From NCBI GenBank assembly GCA_949357655.1, contig CASHTG010000001.1:3534001-3598000 (forward strand): DNA of 64,000 nt, written 5' to 3'. Numbering within the stretch: position 1 is the first letter of the stretch; each line of letters opens with the position of its first letter. Source of the stretch: Parascedosporium putredinis. Its lineage: Eukaryota > Ascomycota > Sordariomycetes > Microascales > Microascaceae. A model generated the notes under the pieces. The model saw only the letters and a list, made by a program, of their open reading frames with translations. It was not told the origin of the DNA and searched no databases. A program made the translations under genes and the position numbers. This document shows positions 10,731 to 23,544 of this stretch, piece by piece.

Positions 10731-13080
10731 CTTGTCATAGAACTAGCCAAGGTAAGCCATCTGTTAGGAGTGAAGGGGGTAGTACGTCTTGCTACTGGGT
10801 TTTGATACTCACCTTACACCCGAAAGTGAGGTACTCGTTTTCAGTGGCCGACTCTAGGGAAGACGACGTGAATAGGGAGCCGCTCTAAAGGGAGAGCTTG
10901 AGGTAATCTTGAGGAGATATAGAGCAAGTATGAAAAGGGAAGAATATAGTCCAGTAGCAGATTTCGAGAAGCAAGGAGCGCTCTTATATGCTGAATCTCA
11001 TGGGACAAGACTGGTTTTTGAAAGTATGAGGCGGGACACACGCTCTTTAAGAAGCTGGGCCATGGACCTGTTGGTCTCTCCTCCTCAGGAGGATCCGGAG
11101 TTGTTCAGTACCGTTTGTGAGATCGGTTGCGCACAAGGTCCCTGTTGGGAGGTCTATATTTCATCATTGCCTCATCCCGAGCTTGTTGAAACAACAGCAA
11201 GACACTCATCAAAGCTTGCCCATTCAGATGTCGTGCATGGGGAGTCTAACTTCTCTATCCAACAAGTCATTTTCCCCCATCATTGGTGAGTAGCGATGCC
11301 AACGATACGTCGAGGGACCGGTAGGCAACTGTCAGGATGTAGTCGCGTCCGCATTGGTGGGGAGGGCAACGCAATATATCTGCGACGGCTCGCCGTGATG
11401 GATGTGAGGACAGACCATGAAACCTGGTGACTAGTCGTTGGAGGTCAAGCTAGCGCTTTTCCAAGTTGTGATCTTGTCGTATACGAGATCGAGTGAGACT
11501 CTCGCGTGATATCTCGCCCGCCGCGATCTACTCTGGGGACACTCGAGAAGAATCGGACTCGGGGCTTCCTTTTGAATCAGGGGAAAACTTACCGATCCTT
11601 TCTCTCGCCATATCAATCCCTACTAGTGTTGATAGTCTCATGTTCCCTAGAAGTGGCTATGTAGGATGGGAACATTGAAGTGCGAGATGATTCTTTGAGG
11701 GGATTCTTTGGAAACTTCTGGCCCAGCATAGAGGTATCCATATGCCCGTACAACATCTTGCTCGGCCCGGGCAGTCTCCCGTACTTCTCTCGTTGCTCCA
11801 CGATATGTCGTCCTCCTCGCGCCCTTAACCTGCATGTCGCCTTAGAGAGACAGCTGCCAACACAAAGTGGCAGATCTGTCAACATTCAGCGGGAAAGCCA
11901 AGTCTTGGGAAGGACTGGGATGTGGCAGCGTACACCATCTTTCCCTCATCTACAGGAAGGGGGGCCTAAAATCCACCCCCAGTGGACTTCTCTGCAGCGT
12001 CCCGTGTGATTTGAAGTGGTGGGAAAAGCCAGGGGTGTTCCTGGATGACGACGTAGGACGAGAGCCTTGAGGAACTCGAGCAAAGAAGAAGTACTCGCGT
12101 GGTTCTCGTACCTTGTGGGCAAATTTGGACCCGAAACCTTGAGTAACCTCAAGTGTTAGGAGGGAAGGAATAGCCAGGACGAACATGATATTGGTTCCTA
12201 AGAGAAGAATTTCTCAGTTCCATTGCTAGATGACTCGATCGGATCCTGCCTTTGAAACCTACTTGGAGGGGAGGCTATTCGAAGCGTTCAAAGAAGCAGC
12301 TCTGATATAGTAAGTCCTGCTCGCCTGCTCGCCATTGGAAACCAAAGAGTGCATTCAAGTCTGTGGATATATCGTAAATACGGCATGCCTCTTGAGCTTC
12401 CTGGCCGTCGTATCACCATGACCCAACGATTCCAAAATTATACACCGCCCAAAGCAGTCAAAGTCTCGGCCAGCAGAGTTGTGTCCCTCGCTCAGTCGTC
12501 TCTTGCCACACACAGGTTTCTGTGTACGTCTGCTCCCGTCCACTTTAATGATTGAAGATGTAACGCCAGTGCACTCCTCGCACATCGCTGTACCGGTTTG
12601 AGACAAAGCTCTCTATCGTTGTCAATGCTCGTATGTGATTGACGGCTTACATGTTGCTGAGATGTGACCTCACGACTCTCTTTGGCATGTGACTAGGCGT
12701 TGAGGTTGGAGCACTCGTGGAAAATTAACGGCGCAACACTTCCAAGGAAGATTGCCTTTGTCTTCACCCATCACTAAAGGTTACGGCCATGCCTGAAGGC
12801 TCCAGTCCAGTGTTTCATAACATCATTTATCGTTAGGAAGGGAGAGAGAGGAGAATGACGAAGAAATAGAAAAGAAAAATTAAGGAAACAAAAACGCGAT
12901 AACAGCTTGAAATTTCCGTGTCCATTAACACCCCGCGGCCACATCCACCAATTTCAAAAGAACCATCCACACACTCGCCCCGTCAAGGCTCAGACAACCC
13001 TGATATATTTTTCGTCTCGAGATACCAACTCATACGCTGTGTCCATTCTCCCTGAGAGCGCCATTCCTTTTCCTTTAGGT
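10731..13080. other. Gene-poor stretch with a possible CFEM-like exon remnant
   Basis: About 2.3 kb lacks any complete gene model. On the minus strand, 11830-11875 encodes DLPLCVGSCLSKATCR and is bounded by plausible splice signals (GACAG before, GTTAAG after). This resembles the start of a CFEM cysteine domain. A short hydrophobic start, MFVLAIPSLLTLEVTQ, lies upstream at 12186. The later cysteines of a CFEM domain were not found, so this is at most a remnant or an unresolved spliced gene. Confidence 0.3.
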
Positions 13081-14259
13081 TTAGTTTGACTTCTTGGTAG
13101 AGCTGGTCGCGCCATTACCGTTGGCAGTGGAGCGGAGGTCGTCAACGGACATGGACGAATGGTCTGCTTCGATATCGGCAGCCCACAAGGCAGCACCAGC
13201 TGTGTTCAGGTTAGCAAACAACTCTAGATATCACGCTATATAAAAGGAGGGGGGCCTACTGGTATTAGTGAAGGCGAACAGAATGGACAGGAAGGGGATC
13301 ATCTCGAGGAGTGTAGCAACGAGGCCGAAGCTGAGAAATGCTTGTTAGACACAGATACCGTAGTGGACAATAATAGGGCCAAAAACATACGCAGTATACG
13401 GCGCAACGTGGATACGGAGCCAATCCGACTGACGGGAGTCAGACCACTTCTTCAGCTGGAAGTACTGTAGACAAAACCACCGTTAGCTAGGCTTCCTCTG
13501 GCAGGTTGTGACTCGGGGACGGGAAATAATGATGCGGGCGTACCCGAGAGTGAATGGCCTTGCCCCGGGCGCGGCCCTGGATGACGAGGAAAGCAACGGT
13601 TCCGACGATGGGGATAAAGTTGAGGGGCAGATACATGAGGTATCGAACAAGGGATTTAAGGCTGAAGCGTTCAAGCGGAGTCTTGACGATCCTTCCGAGC
13701 CTTTCCATGGCAGTTGAACCGGGCTTCAGCTCCCGACCCTCCTGGACGATTCCAGTGGCATTCTTAGCAACGAGAGTGCCGTCAAATGTGTCGATAAGGG
13801 CGTCATGGAGGAACCAGTTTCGCGCTATCAGGTTGGTGATGGTAGCGCTCTCGTTGAGAATGAGGATGACGGTGGTGAAGACCGCTAGAGGGCCGTTGAC
13901 GAAGACGAGAATGGCAAGCTGAGGAAGGTAGGTGAAGAAGAACATGGCAGAGACCACGCTAACAGAGAGTAGCATATACGGCCCGAGCTGGACGGCGAAA
14001 GGCTTCCAGATGGAGGGGCGGGTGACGAAATAGAAGAATCCCTTGATGGGATACAGATACGCCTGGCTTTTCGCGGCATCGGCGACGAGGACCTTGGCCT
14101 TGTCAAAATCTTCTTGTCTGTCGTACAGGAGTGGTGGTTAGAATCAAGGGTAATTCATGGCGGAGAATATACGCTCCAAACTTACAGAACCTCCTGCGCC
14201 TTGGACTGGATGGCGCCAACAGCGCCTTTACGCGAGGACTCGGCTGAATTTTGCGACAT
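13081..14259 (-). CDS. EI24/LDS-type membrane protein, RRT8-like, 303 aa
   Basis: Five exons read cleanly: 14186-14259, 13544-14117, 13391-13464, 13260-13330 and 13081-13199, all with GT-AG introns. They sum to 304 codons including TAA. After a short polar N-terminus there are about four hydrophobic segments: roughly residues 65-88 and 90-115 (AMFFFTYLPQLAILVFVNG), 185-206 (YLMYLPLNFIPIVGTVAFLV) and 240-262 (VATLLEMIPFLSILFAFTN). The order and the PLNFIPIVGT motif fit the EI24 family that includes the yeast lipid-droplet/outer-spore-wall protein Rrt8 and its relatives. A lipid-droplet or ER membrane location is inferred from that family. The C-terminal tail is Ser/Thr-rich and polar. No frameshift is present, unlike many neighbours. 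Confidence 0.75.
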
Positions 14260-17200
14260 TGTCGATGTTTGTTTTCAGACTAGGATGCCGCCGGATGGTG
14301 TAGAATGGTATGGCTTGGTATGGTTTGGTATGGGATCAAGATCTGCGGGGAAGCTATGCTGTCCACCCGAGCTCAACGTCGCACAAAAACTCGTGATAAA
14401 GGGAAGAATGCGAAGGGGAGACTCAAGGTTCGTTCGTACGGGGGTGGGAGAAAGAGAGGAAAAAAAAAAAGGTTCAAATTTGATTTTCACGATAGATGAA
14501 AGAGGAGAGAGTAAAAAAGCAGCGGTGAAATAATGTGGCAAGGCTCGTGGATGGCATCGACTAGTTTCTCTCCATGCAGCTCCAAGGTGATGATGAGCGA
14601 CGATGGCATGATATCATTGGGAAATAACTGAGCTCCACGAAGCTGGGCTGGCGCTGGCGGCGCGCTTGGAAACTTGACACGGCCAACCACAAGTGACAAA
14701 GCGCCGCGCAGCTTTAGCTTCAATCATTTGATGTTCCCTCTTGTCACGTCAGTATCAGTTCCGCTCTCTTGCCCACTACGTCCACCACTACAAAAGCTTG
14801 CATTTCTAGGCAATAGTGGATGGAATGGATCCAATGGAGATGATCAAATGGATGCATACGGTGCCTGCCTGTCCGAGCGACTTGAGCATGGCCATGGCCC
14901 ACCTCATCTTCCCTTCTTTGGAATGTGCGTGTGCGAACAAGGCACGAAGCAACGTCCATCAAGGTCGAGCTGAGAGATAAGCTTTGCACTGTGAGCCTGA
15001 GCGGGTCGAGCGGGTTGAACACTGTGTGATGACCTCATCCGCCTGTAACTGGACCCATCGGATTTGGATCTGGCATGTGCTCGGTTGGTGCTCTGCTGAC
15101 CATAGCAGGTGGACTGGACCATCTTGACCAATTTATCCCCCACCTGCCATCTACATGTACTGTACTCAGTTGATTGATCCGCCGAGCAAGCACATGCGAT
15201 AGTTGTCGGGTGCCTTGCCGTAGTCAACGTCTGTTACACCTATCTCGGGGAGGAGTTCCCAAATGATCCGAAGACAGGATCAAGAGGCCAAGGCCCCTCG
15301 TGCCATGCTCTGCTCCCTCTTGCAGATGTGCGCCATTCTACGGTACGCCGGATGAACTAATCTTGAGGAGACTACACTGAGCCGAAGGGAGATCTTTGAG
15401 CATTTTTGGATTCACCCAAACTATGTTCTTCGTTCGGTTGGCCGACCCGTATTGTCTCAACTTGCCTTGGTTCAAAAACGGGACGAGCTTGCTGGCAGCC
15501 GGGCGGAGTCTTTGTTATAAAGAAACAAAAAATAAAAATGGTCGTGAGGCCCTTTCAAAACTGAAAAGCGGAGAACGATGCCTGCATGTTGGAAATCAAT
15601 GCCATCAATTTGATCTATTCCCGAACTCGGTTCAGCGCATCAATCTCCTGTAAGCGGCCACCGGCATATGCGAGGTTCCTGAAAGGTTGCAGGACCGCAC
15701 ACGATCTCACGCGGAATGCAAAAGACGTGGAAGCTGGAAGGAGATTGAGGTAGAAGGGCGGGGGAAGAACGTCCGACGGTTGGTGGGTGCCAAATACCAC
15801 TTCTTTGGGGGACACAAGCAAGCCTTTGCGGCAGAGGCCCTGTCTCCTTACAAGTCGTGGGGTCAAGGGTGGCGGACGGGCCGCGAACGTGAGACTCAAG
15901 CACATTTGGTGGAAGGAGAACGAATCGATACCCCGAAACCCGGAAAAAGGCCGAAGGAAGGCTGCAAGCCGCTCAAGACTACGTGCTCAGGTTGCTCGAG
16001 ATGAGCAGGATAGACCACCAGCTCTCTAGCCGCTAAAAAAGAAAACGGAACAAGGCTGGAACAGGCCTATACTAGTTCTCGTTCACCAGCGAGATGAGAT
16101 CATATCCGGTGCATCATACTTTTCGTCTGTCCTGATTTATTCCCACCGATCTCGTCATGGCTCTGAACTCAGTGCACTTAAAAGCGCAAAGTGTGATGCG
16201 CAAGCGATATTCGGGACGCCTTTTCGGTGTCAAGGCCAATTTACCGTTGACCAATCGATCTATTCTTACATTACGACACCGGAGCTGTGATTGCAAGGAG
16301 CCTGCTCGCCTTGAAGGCGTGGACTCGCTCAATCATTGCAGCGGGTTCAAATGTATTCACCGAGTTAATCTCAAGACCTTTGCCGAGTTTTATATACGCG
16401 TACGGACCAGTGGTCCGAAATACTGCCTACCTCTTGTTGCTTTAGAATTAAAATTCAAGGCTTTCTGGCCCTGGGCCTTTCGGGATGGCAACATACGGAT
16501 CCGCGGATCCGCGGATGGCACCGGATCAACCTCTTCATACAATACCCAAGACACCGTGCCGCGCTTCTGTAGTTGAACCATCGACTCCATGTTCGTCAAG
16601 ATCATTTGATCAACGGGACTATTAGGGGCTTTGCTTGCTCGACCCCTCCACTTTCATCGACGCAGTGCACATAGTACATGTATTCAAAATGATTCCAGAC
16701 AACATTGAACCTCTCTCAACGTTGAAAGGAGCCGGTCAGTGCAGCAGCCTGGCCAGCCATGGATGGTCACGCTAGACCCCGGCAGCTTGAGCCATCGGTA
16801 CTGTGGATACTTGGGAGGGAACCCATCACCTGGCACCCGCCGCCGTTTTTGCGCGTGGTGACCTGATAACATTGGGCCGTGAAATCATCCATCGATCAAT
16901 TTAAACCCCCGTTCGATGATGATGGCAATTTGGCGAGGGTTTTGGGGCAAGTACGAAGAGTAGTTGGTCACAAGAGACTTTTTCACGCTCTCCACAGACT
17001 TTGGCTAGTTCTCCCAGGCTTCGCCCGGTCCGTTTTTCGTTCTGTTTCGTCCTGCTGCCTCCACTGTGTTGACTAATTCGGTGTTTTGGCCGCCGCAGAT
17101 TCAGCTGGACCAAACCAAATATTCGCACCAGCACTAACGAATCTTCACATGCGGATACGATACGGACCCTGATGTCGCGTCGCCTCTTCAAGGGTAGCGA

Positions 17201-18325
17201 GGCTTCTTGGGGGTTTCTACTTTCAACAGCGTTTGAATTAAACAGCATGCTCAGCACCTCAAATCGAATCTGGTTCAAGAGCACCCTAGAATAATTGCTA
17301 ATACAAGTCCTGTTGATGGATGATAGACTGCGAGTTTCTTGGGGCTGGGCGCGGTGCAACGGGTGGTCCTGGACAGGTCACACTTGCATCAAAGAGTCGC
17401 AGTGGTACTTTGTCGCCGTCTCGGCATCGACTCCGCACTAGAGCACAAGCGGGCTGGCCTGGCCCCATTGCTTTCTCGTTCCAGGCAGATCCCCGTCAAT
17501 TGATCTGCCCAACCAAGCCAACCAAGCCAACAACAGCACAAGTACCTGAGAACAAAACTCCTCGACGCCGACGGCATGTCACTGCCCGTCCATTTAGTGA
17601 GCCAGGGTGACTGTTACTTTTGCTTTCGTCTGAATCCCGACATGATCCTCCGCATCGAAGCCTGACAACTGGAACAGCCTGTGGCGTTCAGGACGATGCC
17701 ATCGGTACGGAGATACTTGGTCTGACAAACTCGCTCTCCTCATTCCCTTCAATAAAAACAAAAGGGAAAGAAGGAGAAAAAGGAAAAGAAGAAGAAGAAA
17801 GAAAAAAACAGCCTCTTCCACTTCTTAATCCACCCTTTCCACCTTTTGACTACTCCGACCCTCTTGCACCGTCTGTTGTTTGTTCTGGATGCGGTGGTGT
17901 TTCTCTTTTCGCTGTCTCGTCGCCTGGACCCTCCCCACCCCCTTGTAACGGCCAAACCAGCTGTGTCCGCCCCAGCGCAGCCAGCAGAGTCGTAATAGCG
18001 CCAAGCCATCAAGACCGTCTCTTCCGTGCTTTTAATCATAAAACCCCCATCAGCCCAGTCGTCGCGAATGGGCCCAGACTCCACCGCCCCAAGTTGATTT
18101 CCAACACTGACGAAAACCGATACGAGCGTTCACTTCCGAGCGGCCTTTCCGGCCGACGAAGAGAAGGGGGTTCATTCTGCCTCGTCTCACGAATCTATAA
18201 CCATTGGAATAACTTTTTCTTCTTCTTTTCTTCTACGCCCTCCCTCGAACGATACGCATTCGGGTTTCCCTTGCTCGCCCCTCCCCCTTATTGCCACACC
18301 TCAGGCTGAGGCCGCAGTCGACAAC
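14260..18325. other. 4-kb gene-poor interval
   Basis: No supported coding region or RNA gene was found on either strand. An 18-bp perfect palindrome lies at 16499-16516 (ATCCGCGGATCCGCGGAT), and a CCAAGCCAA repeat near 17512-17530. The right-hand 700 bases are C/T-rich with AAG-rich patches (17755-17815) and probably form the promoter and 5' leader of the RING-ligase gene. Base composition does not look strongly AT-biased, so there is no obvious sign of RIP-degraded repeats. Confidence 0.4.
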
Positions 18326-20989
18326 ATGCGGCCCCCAAGATTGGCCCTCCTGGTCATCTTCTTCGCCGCCTCCTCCTTTGTCTTCTTCCGCTCTCTCGCG
18401 TCTCTGGCTCGATTCAGCACCATCCCACGACCTCTGACCCGAACCCCGTCTCGCCTGAGTGGCTTTTTCACCTTTTCGTCGCCCCTGGCTCTTTCCCCCG
18501 AACGCCGCCATCAGCCTAACCGACGACAACAGCACCTCCTTTCCCGCGAGGCCAGCCGCTTTCGGGCCTCCTTACCGTCTCGCGGGCTCAGCGGCCAATT
18601 ATGGATCGGCAGCGGCTTCGCTGATGATAATCTGCAAGAAGGCGAGGGCGAGGGCGAGTTGGGCTGCAGCGATATCCCCGGCTGGGAGGATGGCCGAACC
18701 GCCGGCGCATTTAAGGGGCCCGCTAAGAATATGGCCTCGAGTGGCCGCAAAGACGCTCCCGCCACGGGACACTCCCGTCGCTCGCGGGGAGGAGTTGGCC
18801 CCATGGGCACGTACGATCGAGACCCTGCCGTCGACTCGGCGTCCTCTCCCCCAGTTTCCGAACCCGTCGACGACGGCACCGACGACTATCTGCAGCATGG
18901 TATCCCCTCGAATTCGAAGCAGCGGGGAACACCGGGCGCTGCTGGAGCCCGCCACGCCGACATACAGTCGATTCAGGAGGCGGCGGAGATCGCCGGCAAG
19001 ATTGTCCTCCTTAGCCGTGGCGGCTGCGGATTCTTGGAGAAAGTGAAGTGGGCGCAGCGCAGGGGCGCCAAGGCACTCATTGTCGGAGACAACAGAAAGG
19101 GCGGACCGCTGATCCAGATGTTCGCTAGGGGCGATACCTCAAACGTCTCGATCCCTTCAGTCTTCACCGCGAGGACGACGGCCCATCTCCTGTCATCTTT
19201 GACCCAGCCAGGAGCTTCATCGAGGACATTCTGGACGAGCACGGAAATGCGGCGGCCAAGGTGCAATACTCGGATGTTGCCAAGAGGCAGAAAAAGAACC
19301 CAATCACCAAGCTCGGCGAGGTGTCCTTCTCCGAGACCGTAGAGGCTCCGGGCTCTAATTCCCGACGCCAGGAGCAGCGGCAGCAGCAGAAGAAACGGGG
19401 TTGGTTTTCAACCTTGTTCGGATGGGGAAACTCGCCTACCACAGAAGGCAAACGAGGTGCGCTGGGAAGCAGCCACGACTGGGTCCTTGTGGAGGATTGG
19501 GATGACGAAAGCGACCAGCTCATCAACCACGGCCTGAACAAAGGCGTCAAGACGGATGGGTCGCGTACCGGCGGTAGCCCAGGAAGCGGCAACTCGGATG
19601 GCGACGCGAACTCTGCGAGCTCGGGCGACGAAAACGGCAACGAAGCAGGTGGTTCAGACGGCAAGAAAGGCGGCCGAATCATTTCCACGCTGTTTGGGCA
19701 GGACGACGAATCCGACGACCGAAGCCCCGATGTTCCGGTGCCGAACCCCGAGAATCCCGACGAGCCCAGCCGGCCCCCGAGCGCGAGGGCCTCTGGGTCA
19801 CGATTACACCGTCGAGCAGCACGAGCTCCTTTTTAGACACGCTCCTCGTCTTGGTCATCTCGCCGCTCATCACCCTATCCGTGGTGTACGCGTTACTCAT
19901 CGTCCGGGCTCGCATCCGGAGGCGGAGGTGGCGGGCGCCCAAGTCGATTGTGGAACGGCTTCCCGTGCGTACCTACCACGCGGCAATCCCCTCGCCCATT
20001 CACTCTCCGCGCATTCCTTCGCCCACGACCAGCTCTCCTACCACGCCGCTCCTGCAAGCAACCCCGTCCAGGTCTAGGCCTCGCTCTAGAACGACCACGG
20101 GCGTGCCCGAGTCGAGCAGCTTCCTTACAGTAAGTTTCTTTTCTCCCCTCTCCCCCTCCCTATTGGGTAGTCTCCAGGTAGACACAGTGTTCTGACAGCT
20201 GTGGGAACAAAACAGCCACCACAAGTATCGAGCGAGTGGAAAAAGTACATGAGCAAACAGGTGGAGTGCGTGGTATGCCTTGAAGAGTATGTGGACGGGG
20301 TCAGCCGGGTTATGAGCCTTCCCTGTGGCCACGAATTCCACGTTGATTGCATGTAAGTCTACGCACAATGTCCCCTTCCCCTTCCCCTCCCCTATCCCCA
20401 CGCCAAGAACATTCCTAACAATCACCACCACAGAACTCCCTGGCTCATCACTAGGAGGCGCACTTGCCCGATATGCAAAGGAGACGTTGTCCGATCCCTC
20501 GCGAGGGGCCCTCCGACGAGTCCTAGGTACGAGCCTTACCACGATAGCAGCGACGAAGAGGAGGTAGACATGGAACCGCCGCGGCGCAGCAACACGGGTG
20601 GAAGCAATCGTGAAGTTGAACTCGAGCGGGGATTGCTGTCCTTTCGCTCTGTGAACGGGCAAAGGCCGACGTCGGGACTCGGAAGATGGTTCGGGTCCTT
20701 GATGAACTCGCTCTCCGGCACGCCATCCCCTCCCCGTCCGGCCGAGAGGCCGAAGATCCGCGCACGCGGTAACGCATTTTCACCCTCGCTCACGTTGTCT
20801 CCAGAGTCGAAGGCTCTTTTACTTTTGGCTCTCTCTTTTTGGTCATTCACGGACACTTGGCGTCATACTCGACGCCCTATCTCCTTTTCCTTTTTCCTCG
20901 ATTCAATGATACCCACCCTCCTTCCTTCTTTCATTATTAGCTCGAACACGTTGAGCCAACTCTGGCCTCTCAAGCATAGCGACTCATAG
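18326..20989 (+). CDS. PA-TM-RING E3 ubiquitin ligase, about 833 aa
   Basis: The order of parts is an N-terminal signal anchor (residues about 6-21, LALLVIFFAASSFVFF), a lumenal protease-associated region (IVLLSRGGCGFLEK, then GAKALIVGD and IPSVFTARTTAHLL), a polar linker, a membrane span (LLVLVISPLITLSVVYALL), and a cytosolic RING-H2 finger. The RING has C-x2-C, then C-x-H-x2-H-x2-C in LPCGHEFHVDCI, and C-x2-C in TCPIC. This is the layout of endomembrane PA-TM-RING ligases (RNF13-like family). Exons are 18326-20129, 20216-20352 and 20434-20989; both introns start GTAAGT. Frame breaks near 18491-18499 (two bases), 18565, 19211 and 19783 (one base each) are needed to link conserved segments such as SLTDDNSTSFPARPAAFGPP and FIEDILDEHGNAAAK. 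With them the total is 834 codons. The hydrophobic tail after about 20790 may be off-frame. Confidence 0.8.
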
Positions 20990-23544
20990 GGCTATCTCCT
21001 CTCCTTTTCCCCCTCCATCTTCTTTTGTCATTTTCGCTGCCCTCCTTTTTTCATCTTTTGGGGTTTTGCTTTCCTTAACACTTCCTTTTTTGCATCCAAT
21101 CTTATCTCCAACATTAACCAACAAAATATCGGCGCAGGATGGGTTGGGTCAAGAGGGGTTCATCGGGCTTTTGTTGCTAGGAGCCTTGTTGTTTTTCGAG
21201 GATTGACGACTACATGGCTGTACTAAAGGCATATTAGGGCCGCTTATTATTATTCACTGGACGGGGCTGCAATGCCTCTTCCGGCGTACGCACACTACAA
21301 TCAATACACTACATGTTATCTTTTTGCTGTTAAACGTATGGCCTTTTGAGATGCGTAGGCTTTGCTTCTTTGATTGATAACCGCATGAGGTGGAGTCGCA
21401 GCGACGCCCTCCTTTCCCTGCAACCTTTCGTTCCTTTTTTCTTTTTTTTCTTCTTCTACTCTCCCGAGGGAGTGTAGCTACAGCGCGGGACACGACATTG
21501 CACCTTTTTCATCCGCATTTCGCCGGAGCCGGCGATAAGTCTCCAGAACGGGGAAGGATTACGCGTCGCTGGGAATAGCGCCAGGGCCCTGATGCTTCAT
21601 GCCCTGCGCGCAGACGCCGACACGCACGCACGCACACGAGCCATATCCACGCGGCACAACCTCAAGACGTCTAAGTGATACTACACTACCTAACGTGCTG
21701 GGCTTTCTTTTGGACCCTGCAGGTGATGCGCCCCTGAGCGAGCACTCGGTGGCTCTGGGACTAGGGTGGGGAGTGGTGTGCCGTTCTGGAGCTTGCGCTC
21801 GGGAATCGGCAGCGCTGAGGAAGGAAAGGGAAGAAAAAAACCCACGCACACATGCAAACGAGATTGGTTCCTCAATGTTGGATCGTTCCTTTGACAAAAT
21901 CGTCGAGGGGTAATGGGATCTGCGCTAATTGCCCTCAGTGCAACGACGATGACGCTTCCTTGCAAGGGCGTTCTAATGTGATTGTTCGTGGCCCATGAAT
22001 CGTCACCGCAGATATAGCAGAGTTTTCCATGACATTGAAACAGCCCCGCCCCGGAGTCCGCATGAGCAGAGGGGAGGGAGGGCTTCTCCCAAGTCAGGCG
22101 ACTAAGCTTCTTCTTGATTCGAGAATCCGTGCATAGCGAGAGGGAGGCAAAGAACGCGGGTTTAAGAAAGAGCTCTAAACTTGAGAACACTGCCGTCGAT
22201 AGGACAGCTGCGTCTAAACTCGAAAAAAGGAATCATGGACATGAAGTCCACAATCAACGCTGGCGGGAAGGCAAGACATGGTGGTGGGGGAGAAACGTTG
22301 TGTCATTTTTGTATAAGCAGAGTGGCTGGTCCTTGGCCTGCCTCGATCGTTTTCCCCAGACTCCCCGAGACCTCTTCAGTCCGAGATGCCATGGGCATCA
22401 CTCACTTGGTGTCTCTGAAGCCAGAACGGTTTGTTGACTGGCTGGCAGCGAGACATCTCCGGCCTTCTTCCATGACGTTGATTAGGCAATCAACATGTTC
22501 AAACCGGTCTAAAGTTAGGAAAGCCACACACACCACTGACAGACAGTGGCACTCAAGCAGACCTGGCCACCAAAATCATCTAGGAGGCAGGCTGTTCAAG
22601 GCCGGCTAACCCGAGAATAGAATTCTGATGCCGTGGGACCACCGCCATACAAGGAAAATGGTACAGTGTCTAGATAACAAAAAGGAAACGCGTACTGTAT
22701 GCGTTTGTGGTGGTTCTTTGCGCGACTTCGAAGTTGACGGCACGGCAGCAATGGGGCCTTGGGGCCCCAGGGGGCAGTGCTGATGAGGCACCTGGGCGAG
22801 GAGCTGAGACGGCCGGCCCCACTCCGCTGTGGCCTAACCCAGCACAAAGTATCATCAGCAGTCGCTGATATCATCATTGACCTTGTCCATCGATCAATAG
22901 ATGTTGTAGATCAATCCGCAGCGCTAGAGTTAGCCCACGACGACTGTGGAGGGGGCTAACTGTATCAGGCCACTTGACACTTGGAGGCCGCGTGTGCACA
23001 GGCTGGAAGCCCGTTGTATTCTCCTTGCCCCCCAGCTAGAGATACCTGAACCCCCAGCCTCCTTGTGCGTATCTATATGTACCCCCGGATTTGGCGGACG
23101 ACTTGTGGACAGTGCCAGACGCATTGATACCGACTGATAATATCAACCAAATCGCAGTCCATCACCAGATTGACTGACGCACTGAGGCTAGTACCAGGGA
23201 AAGCGCCATCCGCGACCCGCCATCCGCCATTCACCATCCGCCACCACCAGCAACAGAAACAGGGCGCCCTCCCCATTTCCATCTCGAGCCATCGATCTTG
23301 ATTGATCCTTCCCCTTCACTCCCACAACTCCCCATCCTCGATTGGAACGGGATCAACTGCCAACCCTACAACAAAAGTTTCATTCCCCCCTTTCAAATTC
23401 GCGAATCTATTTTCCTTCTTGGTTTCCCCCTTTCTCTTTCTTATTAACGCTAGTTTCTCATCTTCACCTTATTCTTTTTATTCCCTTTGTTTGCTCGACG
23501 CAATACAAGGCGCAACTTGCACGAGCGCAACCCGGAGAATCACC
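20990..23544. other. Intergenic, no gene seen
   Basis: About 2.5 kb between two plus-strand genes. The left end is T/C-rich and contains likely 3' UTR. The part from about 23280 to 23540 is C/T-rich and resembles a promoter and 5' leader. Open frames between (for example 22114-22609) show no family features and no coherent splicing. Confidence 0.4.

Noticed and set aside
22114..22609. Two overlapping plus-strand frames
   Set aside because: They overlap in different frames, neither resembles a known family, and both lie in an ordinary intergenic region.
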